Shown: positions 8,601 through 20,414, counted from the first letter of the stretch. The stretch: DNA of 64,000 nt from Rhizobium sp. BT04 (GCF_030053135.1 NZ_CP125652.1:2929001-2993000); one strand, 5' to 3'. Translations and numbers: made by a program. The notes: a model not told the origin generated them from the letters alone.

Positions 8601-10384
8601 TCATCATCGATCCCGATCCGGACATGGAAAAGACGCTTGCCGAACGCCAGCGGCTCTTCGACCTGCCGCGTTCGAGCTGGCAGGACTTCGACAAGAGCGT
8701 GCTTTCGAAAGGGGCGATGATCATTTCCCGCGCGGCGAAGTCGGTCACGCTGACGCCGGAAGCGGTTGCCGCGATCGGTATCGACAAGGCAGTGGCGACA
8801 CCCTTCGAGATCATGACGGCGATCCTGAAGAGCCCGATCGACCTGCTCTGGTTCGGCGGCATCGGCACCTATGTGAAGGCGCCCTCCGAAACCGACACCG
8901 AAGTCGGCGACCGCGCCAACGATCCGATCCGCATCACCGCGACTGATGTGCGCGCCAAGGTGATCGGCGAGGGCGCAAACCTCGGCGTCACCCAGAAGGG
9001 CCGCATTGCATACGGCCTCAAGGGCGGGCGCTGCAACTCCGACGCCATCGACAACTCGGCCGGCGTCAACACCTCGGACGTCGAGGTCAACATTAAGATC
9101 GCGCTGGCCGCCGCCATGCATGACGGACGCCTGACGCGTGCAAAACGCGACCAGCTTCTTTCCTCGATGACCGACGAAGTCGCGACCCTGGTGCTGCGCA
9201 ACAACTACCTGCAGTCGCTGGCGATCTCGCTGACGGAGCGCAAAGGCACTGCAAACGGCCTGGAACTTGCGCGTTTCATGACGGTTCTCGAAGGCGCCAA
9301 GCAGCTGAATCGCAAGGTCGAGACGCTGCCGGACGACCAGACTCTCGCCGAACGTTATGCCGCCGGTAAGCCGCTGACCCGGCCGGAAATCGGCGTGTTG
9401 GTGTCCTATGCCAAGATCGTGCTCTTCGATGCGCTGGCCGCCAGCGATCTGCCGGACGATCCCTATTTCACTTCGACGCTTTCGAATTATTTCCCCGTCA
9501 AGATGCAGAAGTCGAACGCCGGCGATATCGCCGGCCATCGGCTGAAGCGCGAAATCATCGCGACGGTGCTCGCCAACGAGGCGATCAACCGCGGCGGACC
9601 GAGCTTCACCGTCGCCATGATGGACGCAACGGCGGCTTCCGCACCGGAAGTCGTGCGTGCGGCGATCGTTGCCCGCGACGGTTTCGACCTGACCCGGCTC
9701 TGGGCTGAAACGGATGCTCTCGACGGCAAGATATCGGGTGAGATGCAGAATCGCATCTACGAGGAAATCAGCCACAGTTTTATCGTGCTGACGCGCCTGT
9801 TGCTGAAAACGGGCATGACCAAGGCTGATATGGCAGAAGTGATTAGCCGGCTGCAGGCGGCTCTGAAGAAGCTGAAAACCGCCTTCGCCGGACAGGTGGC
9901 CAGCGAGGTCGCCGTGCGCCAGGCGGAGTACAGCCAGGCGGGCCTGCCCGAAAAACTCGCGGCCGAGATCGCCGGCCTCCCGATCTTCGCACTGGTGCCG
10001 GAGATCATGCAGATCGCCGAGCGCACCGGCGAACCCCTGGTGCGCGCCGCCGAGAACTACATCGCCGTGTCGCAGACTTTTCGTATTGCGCGGCTGCTGG
10101 CGGCGGGCGGCCGGATCCTCACCTCAGACCACTACGAGAATCTGGCGCTTGCCCGCAGCATTGACCAAATCGCCAGCGCAAGGCGCGACATCGTCATCTC
10201 GGCGCTGTCCGAGCACGGCAAGGAAAAGCTTCCCGTTCAGGCCTGGCATGCGCAGGATCGCATCCGCATCAACCGTATCCTCGAGGAGCTTTCAAGCCTC
10301 AGCGACGGCGGCGATCCCAACCTTGCGCGTATTACCGTTGCTGCAGGTATCCTGACCGATCTTGCGCGCGACCGGGCGAGGTGA
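5609..10384 (+). CDS. gdhB: NAD-specific glutamate dehydrogenase, large (about 180 kDa) type
   Basis: Oxidatively deaminates glutamate to 2-oxoglutarate and ammonia with NAD, a catabolic entry to the TCA cycle. The 1591-residue length is typical of the large L-180 class. The N-terminal half carries the ACT-like regulatory segments of this family. The catalytic region is around residues 790-1200, with GKVARGGLRWSDRAEDYRTE, KGGFYPKKLP and VVAADKGTATFSDTAN, and the Rossmann part contains GDMSGDVFGNGML and KVIGEGANLGVT. An open frame extends back to 4271, but that segment is antisense to pdxY and the carbonic anhydrase; ATG 5609 has a good GGGAGG site. The MFS gene starts 23 bases after the stop. 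Confidence 0.95.
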   Translation: MAARNNPKREKQIEGARKIAKATGEAHLDPEILFGRASNDDLELYTAEMLALSAVHSAKELAAWNGKAPRVSINTIADVTPDGIAVSVLSVTDRNMPFLYESVMGEVTSTHRDLFMAVHPILVIEKGKPPALYSADHPSDPAARVSHIQLHIAPLNSAQAADLVKRIEAVLEQVRLSVSDWKPMLSKLDGVIAELSANGAGRRKAEHAEAIAFLTWLRDENFTFLGMREYVYSGKGSDAKVERDKGAGLGILSNPDVLVLRTGKDAVTTTPEILAFLDGPDFLIVTKANVKSIVHRRAYMDYVGVKRFDAEGNVTGELRIVGLFTSTAYTSLAAEIPLLRSKIEKVKEHFGFDPMSHSGRMLDNTLESYPRDDLFQIDTALLASFAEQINDLADRPRVRALPRIDHFDRFVSVIVYVPREEYDSIVRERIGAYLKTVYDGRVSAYYPAFPEGGVARVHFIIGRSGGKTPRIPQAKLEQVIREITARWDDRFEALAGAKAPKISVDQAFQDSFTPEETVADLADIGACAAGEPLRIQFYHRQEEQGRTLSLKIFHAGGQLALSRRVPLLENLGFNVVSERTFDIGVPAADGEMKLVVLHDMELETRNGGEIDLQRYGAALEEAFVAAFAGTIDNDSFNRLILSAGLSARETNVLRAYARYLRQAGIAYSQDYIATTLDKYPDVAAAIFQLFHNTLDTRLSEKARVKKLAELHQAIEAELADVPSLDDDRILRRYVNIVDATLRTNYFQKNPDGSPKPMLAFKLDPHLVDGLPEPKPFREMFVYGVEVEGVHLRFGKVARGGLRWSDRAEDYRTEVLGLVKAQQVKNAVIVPVGAKGGFYPKKLPVGGSRDEIFNAGREAYKTYIRTLLSITDNISGADIVPPKDTVRLDGDDPYFVVAADKGTATFSDTANALAQEAGFWLDDAFASGGSAGYDHKKMGITARGAWETVKRHFREMDIDIQTTPFTVAGVGDMSGDVFGNGMLLSPKIRLIAAFDHRDIIIDPDPDMEKTLAERQRLFDLPRSSWQDFDKSVLSKGAMIISRAAKSVTLTPEAVAAIGIDKAVATPFEIMTAILKSPIDLLWFGGIGTYVKAPSETDTEVGDRANDPIRITATDVRAKVIGEGANLGVTQKGRIAYGLKGGRCNSDAIDNSAGVNTSDVEVNIKIALAAAMHDGRLTRAKRDQLLSSMTDEVATLVLRNNYLQSLAISLTERKGTANGLELARFMTVLEGAKQLNRKVETLPDDQTLAERYAAGKPLTRPEIGVLVSYAKIVLFDALAASDLPDDPYFTSTLSNYFPVKMQKSNAGDIAGHRLKREIIATVLANEAINRGGPSFTVAMMDATAASAPEVVRAAIVARDGFDLTRLWAETDALDGKISGEMQNRIYEEISHSFIVLTRLLLKTGMTKADMAEVISRLQAALKKLKTAFAGQVASEVAVRQAEYSQAGLPEKLAAEIAGLPIFALVPEIMQIAERTGEPLVRAAENYIAVSQTFRIARLLAAGGRILTSDHYENLALARSIDQIASARRDIVISALSEHGKEKLPVQAWHAQDRIRINRILEELSSLSDGGDPNLARITVAAGILTDLARDRAR

Positions 10385-10407
10385 GACAGTCCGCGGAAAA
10401 GGAGCGG

Positions 10408-11796
10408 ATGTTGAATCGCATTGACTGGACAGGAACGCAGCCGCCGAAGGCCACGGAGAAGGGCATCTGGGGGTGGATGTTCTTCGATTGGGCAGCGCAG
10501 CCCTTCTTTACCGTGGTCACCACCTTCATCTTCGGGCCCTATTTCGTTTCCCGCCTGACCGATGACCCGGTGTCCGCGCAGGCGACGTGGAGCAACATGG
10601 CGACGATCTCCTCGGTGATCATCGCCCTGCTGTCACCCGTTCTCGGCTCGATTGCCGACCAGTCCGGCGCCCGCAAACCCTGGATCGGTTTCTTCGCGAT
10701 CATCAAGATCGCCAGCCTTTTCGGCTTGTGGTTCGCCGCGCCCGGTTCGCCTGTACTCTATCCCGTTATTTTCATGATCCTCGCCTCGATCTCGGCCGAG
10801 TTTTCGATCGTCTTCAACGATTCGATGATGCCGCGCCTGGTCGCCAAACACGAGGTCGGCAAGCTCTCCAACACCGCCTGGGGGCTCGGTTATCTCGGCG
10901 GCATAATCGTGCTCATTGCCGTCGTGACGCTTTTGGCGGCGAGCCCTGAGACCGGCAAGACCATCCTCGGCCTCGATCCGCTTTTCGGTCTCGATCCGAA
11001 GACCGGCCAGGATGCCCGCATCACCGGGCCGATCTCGGCCGTCTGGTATCTGATTTTCATCCTGCCGATGTTTTTCTTCACGCCGGATGTCGGCAGAGGT
11101 CTGCCCTTCATCACCGCCGTCCGCTCCGGCCTGCGGGAACTCAAAAACACGCTTGCCGAACTGAAGGAACGCCGCGGCATCCTGAGATTTCTCATCGCCC
11201 GGATGATCTATCAGGATGGCGTCAACGGCCTGCTGATCCTTGGCGGCGTCTTCGCGGCCGGCATGTTCGGCTGGGCGACGATCGAGATCGGCATCTACGG
11301 CATCATCTTGAACGTCGTCGCAATCTTCGGCTGCCTGATCGCCGGCCGCATCGACAAGGGCGTCGGTTCGAAGGTGACCGTCGTCATCAGCCTCACCATG
11401 CTGCTTCTCGCCACGATCGGCATCATCTCGACGGGGCCGGGTTACACCCTGTTCGGACTGATACCGCTGCCGACGGCGGATTCCGGCGGCCTCTTCGGCA
11501 CCGCAGCGGAGAAGGCCTATATTCTCTATGGTCTGCTGATCGGGTTCGCTTTCGGGCCGGTGCAGGCCTCGTCGCGCTCCTATCTCGCCCGCAGCGTCAG
11601 CCCGGAGGAAGCCGGCCGCTATTTCGGCATCTATGCGCTTTCGGGGCGCGCCACGAGTTTCATGGCGACGCTGCTCTTCTCGCTGATGACCTATATCAGC
11701 GGATCGCCGCGGCTCGGAATGGCGACGCTGATCCTGTTCCTTGCCGGCGGGCTGGTGCTGTTGATCCGCACGCCCTATCCGGCCAATCGGGCATAA
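10408..11796 (+). CDS. MFS permease of the UMF1 (Atg22-like) family
   Basis: An integral membrane transporter of 462 residues with about 12 hydrophobic segments. The N-terminal WGWMFFDWAAQPFFTVVTTF stretch is the hallmark of the UMF1 family, whose eukaryotic relative Atg22 exports amino acids from vacuoles. The large cytoplasmic loop between the halves contains ELKNTLAELKERRG. Start chosen at ATG 10408 because AAAAGGAG lies just upstream; a GTG at 10381 overlapping the dehydrogenase stop is possible. Co-transcription with the glutamate dehydrogenase is likely, which hints at amino-acid transport, but the substrate is not readable from sequence. Confidence 0.85.
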   Translation: MLNRIDWTGTQPPKATEKGIWGWMFFDWAAQPFFTVVTTFIFGPYFVSRLTDDPVSAQATWSNMATISSVIIALLSPVLGSIADQSGARKPWIGFFAIIKIASLFGLWFAAPGSPVLYPVIFMILASISAEFSIVFNDSMMPRLVAKHEVGKLSNTAWGLGYLGGIIVLIAVVTLLAASPETGKTILGLDPLFGLDPKTGQDARITGPISAVWYLIFILPMFFFTPDVGRGLPFITAVRSGLRELKNTLAELKERRGILRFLIARMIYQDGVNGLLILGGVFAAGMFGWATIEIGIYGIILNVVAIFGCLIAGRIDKGVGSKVTVVISLTMLLLATIGIISTGPGYTLFGLIPLPTADSGGLFGTAAEKAYILYGLLIGFAFGPVQASSRSYLARSVSPEEAGRYFGIYALSGRATSFMATLLFSLMTYISGSPRLGMATLILFLAGGLVLLIRTPYPANRA

Positions 11797-11798
11797 CA

Positions 11799-11818
11799 AC
11801 CGGCCCCTCGAGGCCGGT
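11799..11818. terminator. Hairpin between convergent MFS and purH genes
   Basis: Perfect 7-bp stem ACCGGCC / GGCCGGT with a 6-nt loop, three bases after the MFS stop. No clear T run follows on either strand, so it is a weak terminator or simply a transcript-end hairpin. Confidence 0.4.
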
Positions 11819-11829
11819 CGGCCATACCC

Positions 11830-13446
11830 TCAGTGGCGGAAATGACGCATGCCGGTGAACACCATCGCGATGCCGTGTTCGTTGGCGGCATCGATGACTT
11901 CCTGGTCGCGCATCGAGCCGCCCGGCTGGATGACCGCCGTCGCCCCTGCCGCGATCATCGACAGAAGACCGTCGGCAAAAGGCAGGAAGGCTTCGGAGGC
12001 GACTGCCGAGCCATGCGTCATCGGCACGGCAAGGCCGAGCGCCTTGGCCGCCTCTTCAGCCTTCAGCGCGGCGATGCGGGCGGAATCGACCCGGCTCATC
12101 TGGCCGGCGCCGATACCGGCCGTCTGGCCGTCCTTGGCATAGACCACGGCATTCGATTTCACATGTTTGCCGACCTTGAAGGCGAACTTCATATCATCAA
12201 GCTCCTGCGCCGTCGGCGCGCGCTTGGTGACGACCTTCAGTTCCAGATCCTCGACCATCCCATTGTCGCGGCTCTGGACCAGCAGGCCGCCGGAAACGGT
12301 TTTCGCTGTCAAACCTGCAACACGCGGATCGGGCAGGCCGCCGGCTGACAGCAGCCGCAGGTTCGGCTTGCGGGCGACGATCGCCTTCGCTTCGTCGGTC
12401 ACATCGGGCGCGATGATCACTTCGGTGAAAAGCTTGACGATTTCCTCGGCCGTTTCGGCATCGAGCGTCCGGTTGAGCGCGATGATGCCGCCAAAGGCGG
12501 AAACGGAATCGCAGGCGAGCGCGCGGCGATAGGCCTCGACCAGGCTCGCTCCGGTGGCGACGCCGCAGGGGTTGGCATGCTTGATGATCGCGCAGGCCGG
12601 CGCCTTCTCAGGCAGGAACTCGGCGACGAGTTCGTAGGCGGCGTCCGTGTCGTTGATGTTGTTGTAGGAGAGCTGCTTGCCCTGGAGAAGAGCGGCTGTC
12701 GAAACACCCGGACGCTTCTCGCCGGTCACGTAGAAGGCGGCCTTCTGATGCGGGTTTTCGCCGTAACGCATCTCTTCCTTCAGCGCGCCGCCGATGACTC
12801 GGTGGCGCGGCGTGTCGATCGACAGCGCCTCGGCGAACCAGTTGGAGATCATTGCATCATAGGCGGCGGTGCGAGCATAGGCCTTGGCGGCCATACGCTG
12901 ACGGAAGGCATAGGCAGTCTTGCCGCCATCTGCGGAAAGCTGCTCCAGCAGCTCGGCATAATCGGCCGGATCGGTCAGGGTCGTCACATAGGCATGGTTC
13001 TTGGCCGATGCGCGGATCATCGCCGGACCGCCGATGTCGATATTTTCGACGGTAGTGGGATAATCGCCGCCGGCGGCGCGCACTTCTTCGAAGGGGTAAA
13101 GATTGATGACAGCGAGGTCGATGCCCTCGATGCCGTGTGTTTTCATCGCATCCTGGTGTTCGTCGTCGTCACGGATCGCCAGCAGGCCGCCATGCACCAT
13201 TGGGTGCAACGTCTTGACGCGCCCGTCCATGATCTCGGGAAAGCCGGTGATTTCGGAGACATCGGTGACGGCAAGGCCGGCCGCGGCAATCGCCTTGTAG
13301 GTGCCGCCGGTCGACAGCAGCCGCACACCTCTGGCCGACAAAGCCTGGGCGAGCTCAACGATCCCGGTCTTGTCGAAGACGGAGAGGAGCGCGGTCTTGA
13401 TTTCGACCTTGTCGGGGGCGGGGATCTTCTTGGAAATGACGGCCAT
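11830..13446 (-). CDS. purH: Bifunctional AICAR formyltransferase / IMP cyclohydrolase
   Basis: Performs the last two steps of purine synthesis, formylating AICAR with 10-formyl-THF and closing the ring to IMP. The 538-residue product has the N-terminal MGS-like cyclohydrolase domain ([34 protein letters not shown]) and the C-terminal formyltransferase domain ([31 protein letters not shown]-type [10 protein letters not shown]). The frame opens 17 codons earlier at 13497, but ATG 13446 has GGAGAAGG just upstream and matches the family start. The heparinase-like gene lies 107 bases upstream on the same strand. Confidence 0.96.
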   Translation of the reverse strand: MAVISKKIPAPDKVEIKTALLSVFDKTGIVELAQALSARGVRLLSTGGTYKAIAAAGLAVTDVSEITGFPEIMDGRVKTLHPMVHGGLLAIRDDDEHQDAMKTHGIEGIDLAVINLYPFEEVRAAGGDYPTTVENIDIGGPAMIRASAKNHAYVTTLTDPADYAELLEQLSADGGKTAYAFRQRMAAKAYARTAAYDAMISNWFAEALSIDTPRHRVIGGALKEEMRYGENPHQKAAFYVTGEKRPGVSTAALLQGKQLSYNNINDTDAAYELVAEFLPEKAPACAIIKHANPCGVATGASLVEAYRRALACDSVSAFGGIIALNRTLDAETAEEIVKLFTEVIIAPDVTDEAKAIVARKPNLRLLSAGGLPDPRVAGLTAKTVSGGLLVQSRDNGMVEDLELKVVTKRAPTAQELDDMKFAFKVGKHVKSNAVVYAKDGQTAGIGAGQMSRVDSARIAALKAEEAAKALGLAVPMTHGSAVASEAFLPFADGLLSMIAAGATAVIQPGGSMRDQEVIDAANEHGIAMVFTGMRHFRH

Positions 13447-13553
13447 GAAACCTTCTCCGTTCGGGCTTCGGGAGACATCCGCGAGGGACGTTCGCATGCT
13501 GGCGTCGCGTTAGCACAGCTTTGCCGCCGCGCAAACAGGCGTCAGCAAAGGAT

Positions 13554-15227
13554 CTAACCTTTGCGGGATAGGAACCAGCGGATTTCCGTCTTCTCGGCAA
13601 GATCGAAGTCGATCTCGATCTGATCCGAGCCGCAAATGCCGGAGCTGTCGGCAAAGAAGATATCCTCGGCGATCAGCACTTCATTACCGGGTGCCGAGAA
13701 CAGCCAGCTTTCGCCATCCGGCGCCGTCAGCAGCACGGATTCACTGTCGCTCTGATGCAGGACGATCGCGGGATGGATATGAAAGCGGGCGACAGCCTTC
13801 AGAGGTTCATCATGCTCATAGCCTTCCCGGACGACGAGCCGGTCGCGGCCTGTCACGATCGAGCCTGCGGCATTGAGTGTCAGTTCACGCTCGTGCAGCA
13901 CCCCGAACGCCCTGATATAACCGTCATGACTGAGCTTGATGCCGTCGCGCCCATCCTCCGTTTCGGCCCGTTCGACGGTGACTGTCTTGACCGGTTCGGT
14001 GATCGCGTGATTGAGGAACGGCGAAGGCGAAAAACGGCTGGACGAGGTGTCGTTGAGGATGACGGTCGAATGCGCCGCCGTCGTGCGCGCCATCTGGACA
14101 TAACGGTTCCCGGCAAATTTCGGCGAGCCGGAATTGACGATGAAGCGGTGGCGGCCGGACGACATCTCGAAGGAGAGGCTGCCGGCATGCACGGTCCGCA
14201 GTGCGCCGCCCGAAGGCGGCGTGCCGGCATCGGCAATGATCACCGTTTTTCCACCGGAAAGCCGCTGATAGCGCGAATGCGGCAAAGCCTTGAACGGCTG
14301 ACCGGCGGTTTCGTCATAACGCAGCACGGAGATCAGCTCGTTTGCCAGCGTCGAGGTCGCCCCGTTGAACAGCGCCAGATCCCCGTCCTGGTGGCGAAAG
14401 AATCGCAATGCCGGATATATGCGGTCGATGCCGGAGATCAGTTTCTGCGGCAGGTCATGGCCGAGATTGACATAGGTTTGCCTGAGCGGCAGCAGATCGA
14501 GCAGCAATTCCAGGCCGACTCGCGGATTGCGCGAGATGTGGCCGCCATCCGGCAGAATCTGGCTATCGAATTCGCGGTCGAGCGCCTGCGCAGCCCGTCT
14601 GAGGGTGGAGGCGCGCGTCGGCATGGCGACCGAGGCCATGGCGAGCGCGATGCGCAGCCGAAACAGCTCCAGGCCGCCAAGGGTATAGGGCGCCATGCGG
14701 TGCAGGAACCTCACCTGGAACGCCAGCGACTTCATGAAGCGGCGATAGAAGCTGCGGTCGGCATTCTGCAGGACGACGGGCGAATGCGACAACCAGGCAA
14801 TGACACGCTGGGCGGTGACGTCGATCTCCCAGGCAATCCCCTCCATGCGGCCGGCATGCATGGAAAGCCAGCTGTCGACGATCGCACGGGCGGCGGCCGA
14901 ACTGCGCTCCGTCTTGTTCGCCCGCATGTGCCGCAGCCAGCCGAAGCTGTGAAGGCGGGTGGCGAAGGGGCGCGAAGGCAGGGTGAAGGTGAAGGGCGAC
15001 TTTCCACCCGTTTCCAGCATGCGTCCGGCCAACAGAAACCGCCCGTTGAGAATTTCGTCGGCCACATGCGTATCGATGCTGCGCAGATCGGTCGGCGCGA
15101 CGATCAGACGCTCGGGGACCTTAATCGAATGGCGAGAGAGCTTCAGGCGCAGCAACGCGACGCGGCGCAAGGCGCGCCGCCAAGCCTCCCGAACATACAT
15201 GCTCGCAAAACGCCGACCGGACTGCAT
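13554..15227 (-). CDS. Heparinase II/III-like protein
   Basis: A 557-residue protein related to heparinase II/III polysaccharide lyases: an alpha-helical toroid N-terminal half (FGWLRHMRANK, WLSMHAGRMEGIAWE, LPDGGHISRNPR) followed by a beta-rich C-terminal half with the conserved RFIVNSGSP and ARTTAAHSTVILND motifs. No signal peptide is evident, which is unusual for an extracellular lyase. Members of this family sit next to purH in many alphaproteobacteria, but their substrate is not established as far as I know. Start is uncertain: an internal ATG at 15200 is equally plausible. Confidence 0.8.
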   Translation of the reverse strand: MQSGRRFASMYVREAWRRALRRVALLRLKLSRHSIKVPERLIVAPTDLRSIDTHVADEILNGRFLLAGRMLETGGKSPFTFTLPSRPFATRLHSFGWLRHMRANKTERSSAAARAIVDSWLSMHAGRMEGIAWEIDVTAQRVIAWLSHSPVVLQNADRSFYRRFMKSLAFQVRFLHRMAPYTLGGLELFRLRIALAMASVAMPTRASTLRRAAQALDREFDSQILPDGGHISRNPRVGLELLLDLLPLRQTYVNLGHDLPQKLISGIDRIYPALRFFRHQDGDLALFNGATSTLANELISVLRYDETAGQPFKALPHSRYQRLSGGKTVIIADAGTPPSGGALRTVHAGSLSFEMSSGRHRFIVNSGSPKFAGNRYVQMARTTAAHSTVILNDTSSSRFSPSPFLNHAITEPVKTVTVERAETEDGRDGIKLSHDGYIRAFGVLHERELTLNAAGSIVTGRDRLVVREGYEHDEPLKAVARFHIHPAIVLHQSDSESVLLTAPDGESWLFSAPGNEVLIAEDIFFADSSGICGSDQIEIDFDLAEKTEIRWFLSRKG

Positions 15228-15383
15228 ATTCTATTGTCTATTGACCCTCGTGGTTAAGAATAGGTGAAAAGTGGCCGATTTCATCGCCCGCAATGAATTA
15301 ATTCGTGACAAGGTTCGAATATACGCAAATTAATGCGCTTCCCCGGAGATCACGCCGCGATTTTAGAAGAACAACATGCATGA

Positions 15384-15408
15384 CACGAGGCCTGTGAAGC
15401 GCCTCGTG
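15384..15408. other. Hairpin between rsmB and the heparinase-like gene
   Basis: Perfect 8-bp inverted repeat CACGAGGC / GCCTCGTG with a 9-nt loop, 36 bases beyond the rsmB stop. No T run follows, so it may be a processing or stability hairpin rather than a true terminator. The rest of the 217-base gap (15228-15444) holds nothing else I recognise, apart from an AT-rich stretch around 15290-15335 that could carry the promoter of the heparinase-like gene. Confidence 0.35.
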
Positions 15409-15444
15409 GGCTCACAGATTCGCCGCGAGTGCTGAAGTCTGCAG

Positions 15445-16833
15445 TCAGGCCACGCGCCGCAGCACGGCGGCATAGAAGCCGTCGAGGCCGGAGGCAATGC
15501 CATCGGCCGTCTTCAACATGGTGGGAAGCGTGCGGAATTCGCCGAGCGGCGTGATCGCCACTTCGAGGCCGGGCCAGTCGCCGGCGCCGATCGGAACGCG
15601 CTCGACGGTATGAGTATCGGCGAGGACACGGGCGACCACCTCTTCGCCTTCGGCGGGATCGAGCGAGCAATTCGAAAAAACCAGCGTTCCATCAGGCTTC
15701 AGCAATGTCAGCGCATGGCGCAGCAACCGTTCCTGCAGTGCCGCCAGCCGGGCGATATCCTCAGCGCCCTTGGTCCACAGCACGTCGGGATGCCGGCGTG
15801 TCGTGCCGGTGGAAGAGCAGGGGGCATCGAGCAGGATCGCATCGAAACGCTCTGCCGGCGCGAATGTCGTCAGATCTGCTGCAATTGTCTCGGCTTTCAG
15901 GCCGAGCCGATCGAGATTGGAACGCAGCCGTCTTAGCCGGCTTTCCGACTGGTCGAGCGCGGTGACTACACCGCCGGCAAGGATGAGCTGCGCCGTCTTG
16001 CCGCCGGGGGCGGCGCACAGATCGGCGGTGCGTTTGCCCGAGAGGTCGCCGAAAAGCTTCGCCGGGATGCTGGCTGCCGCATCCTGCACCCACCATGCGC
16101 CCTCGTCGAAGCCTTCGAGCGAAGGGATGCCGCCGTCGAAGGCAGCAAGCCGAACGCCGCCCGTCGGCAGGGCAACGCCGTTCAGCCGCTTCGCCCAGCC
16201 TTCGGGGTCGGACTTGACGGTAAGATCGATCGCCGCCGGCTCAAGCTGGGATTCGGAAATCGCCAGCGCCGCGTCCCGGCCATAGGCCTTTTCCAGCCTG
16301 GCGATGAACCAGGCCGGCATCGGCGCGACCTTGCCGATCTCGTCGAGCACCTGCTGCTTCTCGCGGCCGAGCCGGCGAAGAATGGCATTGACCAGCTTGG
16401 CGAAACGCCGATTGCGCGGATCCTGATTGGCCTGCTCGACGGCAAGATCGACGGCCGAATGATCGGGCACGTCGAGATAGAGGATCTGCGCCGCACCGAT
16501 TGCGAGCACATGGTGCAGCGCCCGTGCCCCTTCCGGCAGCGGCGATTCCAGCAGCGCTGTAATCGCGGCATCGATACGCGGCAGATGGCGCAGCGTCGTG
16601 TTCAGGATCGCGCGGACCAGCGCCCGGTCGCTTTCGCCGAGCGCTCGGTAGGCGGGGTTGCCGTGTTCATGGTCGAGAGCGCCATCGAGCGGCAGTTTGC
16701 GATCGACGACGGCAGCAAGAATTTTTGCCGCCGCGGCGCGCGCCTGCATGCCGGGTTTTGCCGGCGCGGATCGCTCGGTCGAGGGCTTGTGTTTGCGGAA
16801 TGGTTTCTTCGTGCCGTCTGAATTCAAGACCAT
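15445..16833 (-). CDS. rsmB: 16S rRNA m5C967 methyltransferase (RsmB/Sun/Fmu family)
   Basis: Methylates a cytosine of 16S rRNA with S-adenosylmethionine. The 462-residue protein has an N-terminal NusB-like RNA-binding domain (about 30-165; [20 protein letters not shown]) and a C-terminal Rossmann methyltransferase domain with [13 protein letters not shown] (SAM binding), [15 protein letters not shown] (first cysteine) and [15 protein letters not shown] (catalytic cysteine). The ATG at 16833 has AAAAGG just upstream and overlaps the end of htpX by 10 bases, suggesting translational coupling. Confidence 0.92.
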   Translation of the reverse strand: MVLNSDGTKKPFRKHKPSTERSAPAKPGMQARAAAAKILAAVVDRKLPLDGALDHEHGNPAYRALGESDRALVRAILNTTLRHLPRIDAAITALLESPLPEGARALHHVLAIGAAQILYLDVPDHSAVDLAVEQANQDPRNRRFAKLVNAILRRLGREKQQVLDEIGKVAPMPAWFIARLEKAYGRDAALAISESQLEPAAIDLTVKSDPEGWAKRLNGVALPTGGVRLAAFDGGIPSLEGFDEGAWWVQDAAASIPAKLFGDLSGKRTADLCAAPGGKTAQLILAGGVVTALDQSESRLRRLRSNLDRLGLKAETIAADLTTFAPAERFDAILLDAPCSSTGTTRRHPDVLWTKGAEDIARLAALQERLLRHALTLLKPDGTLVFSNCSLDPAEGEEVVARVLADTHTVERVPIGAGDWPGLEVAITPLGEFRTLPTMLKTADGIASGLDGFYAAVLRRVA

Positions 16834-17786
16834 GGACCTTTTGGCGGTTGTGAACCACCGCGACCAAGGCCCGTATCCGGAACAGAGCGCGATTTGCGCG
16901 ACGGATTAGCAGCCCGAACCGGCGGCGTCGAGACGTTCATGCCGCCCTGCGCCATGTCCTGCAGCGCCGCGATGCGGTTTTCCGTGTCCGGATGGGTGGA
17001 AAACAGATTGTCCATGCGCTCGCCGGAGAGCGGGTTGATGATGAACATATGCGCCGTCGCCGGGTTGCGCTCGGCATCCTCGTTCGGCACGTGGGCGGCA
17101 CCGCGGGCGATCTTGCCGAGTGCCGAAGCGAGCCACAGCGGATTGCCGCAGATTTCGGCGCCACGGCGGTCGGCCGAATATTCGCGCGTCCGGCTGATCG
17201 CCATCTGCACCAGCATGGCGGCCAGCGGCGCCACGATCATCGCGACGAGGACTCCGACGAAGCCGAGCGGGTTGTTATTGTTTTCACGGTTGCCGCCGAA
17301 GAAGAAAGCGAAGTTGCCGAGCATCGAGATCGCGCCGGCAAGGGTTGCCGTGATCGTCATCGTCAGCGTGTCGCGGTTCTGGATGTGGGCGAGCTCATGC
17401 GCCATCACGCCTGCGACTTCCTCGGGAGACAGGGCACTGAGCAGGCCGGTCGAGGCGGCGACGGCAGCATTGTCGGGATTGCGGCCAGTGGCAAAGGCAT
17501 TCGGCTGCGGGCTGTCGTAGAGATAGACCTTCGGCATCGGCAGGCCGGCGTTGCGGGCGAGATCGCGGACGATCGCAAAGAATTCCGGCGCGTTACGCTC
17601 ATCGACCTCCTGGGCGCGATAGGCCGAAAGCACCATGCGGTCGGAATTCCAGTAGGAGAAGAAATTCATCCCGGCGGCAATGACGAAGGCGATCATCATG
17701 CCGGCCCGACCGCCGATCAGAAAGCCGACAAACATGAAAAGCGCCGTCATGAAGGCAAGCAACATGGCAGTGCGAACGAGGTTCAT
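16824..17786 (-). CDS. htpX: Membrane zinc metalloprotease HtpX
   Basis: Inner-membrane M48 protease that helps degrade misfolded membrane proteins. The 320-residue product has two N-terminal membrane helices (about 5-25 and 28-46), the zinc site HELAH (130-134) and a later pair of hydrophobic segments (about 145-165 and 178-200) with the downstream glutamate-bearing SADRRGAEI. The C-terminal tail (about 290-320) is basic and low-complexity. It is divergent from the DUF1674 gene and overlaps rsmB, an arrangement common in rhizobia. Confidence 0.93.
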   Translation of the reverse strand: MNLVRTAMLLAFMTALFMFVGFLIGGRAGMMIAFVIAAGMNFFSYWNSDRMVLSAYRAQEVDERNAPEFFAIVRDLARNAGLPMPKVYLYDSPQPNAFATGRNPDNAAVAASTGLLSALSPEEVAGVMAHELAHIQNRDTLTMTITATLAGAISMLGNFAFFFGGNRENNNNPLGFVGVLVAMIVAPLAAMLVQMAISRTREYSADRRGAEICGNPLWLASALGKIARGAAHVPNEDAERNPATAHMFIINPLSGERMDNLFSTHPDTENRIAALQDMAQGGMNVSTPPVRAANPSRKSRSVPDTGLGRGGSQPPKGPWS

Positions 17787-17896
17787 TGTGAATCTCCATC
17801 TCCAATTTCGCCGTCACAAGCTTTCAATCGCGGCATCGGCGCATTATGATTTGGTTATTCACCAGCCATTTTCAATATTTCCGGCAGGAGAAGCCC

Positions 17897-18121
17897 ATGC
17901 AGGAAGCCGATAACGACAATAGCGAAACCCCGACGGCCGAGGGATCGGAGCCGCTGCGCAAGGGACTGTCTCCGGCTGCGCAGCGCGCCCTTGCCGAAGC
18001 CGAGGAGCGGCGCAAGAACCAGAAGCCGCTGGAGCTGCCGCCGGAGACCGGCGGCCGCGGTGGAGCCGAGCCCGCGCGCTTCGGCGATTACGAGATCAAT
18101 GGCCGGGCAATCGATTTCTAA
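17897..18121 (+). CDS. Small DUF1674 protein, SdhAF4-like
   Basis: A 74-residue soluble protein. The C-terminal GGRGGAEPARFGDYEINGRAIDF matches the conserved end of DUF1674, the family that includes the eukaryotic succinate dehydrogenase assembly factor 4. The first half is acidic, then helical and charged (AAQRALAEAEERRKNQ). Start chosen at ATG 17897 with CAGGAGAAG upstream; an upstream ATG at 17846 would add 17 residues without a ribosome-binding site. A role in flavoprotein assembly is an inference from the family; no sdh genes are in the window. Confidence 0.8.
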   Translation: MQEADNDNSETPTAEGSEPLRKGLSPAAQRALAEAEERRKNQKPLELPPETGGRGGAEPARFGDYEINGRAIDF

Positions 18122-18195
18122 GTGGATCGAAAACAGGCCTCCGGCTTCGTCCGGGTATGACAAGACCGCCAGCCATATACAATGTGTGAAAGTGA

Positions 18196-18222
18196 GCCGC
18201 TCCGGGAACAAAACGGAGCGGC
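18196..18222. terminator. Hairpin between DUF1674 gene and acetyl-CoA synthetase
   Basis: Perfect 9-bp stem GCCGCTCCG / CGGAGCGGC with a 9-nt loop in the gap between two convergent genes. A short TTCTGT follows on the plus strand. Likely transcription end for one or both genes. Confidence 0.5.
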
Positions 18223-18229
18223 TTCTGTA

Positions 18230-20185
<1,956 letters not shown>

Positions 20186-20307
20186 GCAACTCCTCCTCAT
20201 GGGACATGCGACGGGCCACCGGCAAAACGGGCCCGGACTTGAAATCACGGCAATTCATAGCAGTTCGCATCGCCACGGCAATTAGACGAAGGTCATTTCA
20301 TTTCGGA

Positions 20308-20339
20308 AGAATTGCAATTCTGCGACAGTGCGGTTATAT
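20308..20339 (+). promoter_or_regulatory. Probable promoter of trcR, with a palindrome over the -35 box
   Basis: TTGCAA (20312-20317), 16 bases, then TTATAT (20334-20339) resembles a rhizobial sigma-70-type promoter about 75 bases before the trcR start. The -35 box lies inside a perfect 14-bp palindrome AGAATTGCAATTCT (20308-20321), a plausible operator. Both statements are from inspection only. Confidence 0.4.
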
Positions 20340-20414
20340 AGCGGCATATTTCCCGGACATTGTGGTGACAATCCACGGACCGCGACCGGCGCGGACGATA
20401 GAAGGACTATATCC

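Noticed and set aside
6728..9775. A 1015-codon open frame antisense to the glutamate dehydrogenase gene
   Set aside because: The sense gene is certain, and the antisense protein has the odd composition expected from mirrored GC-rich codons, with no recognisable domain. Long antisense frames of the same kind oppose purH, acsA, gyrB, trpB-trpA and accD-folC.
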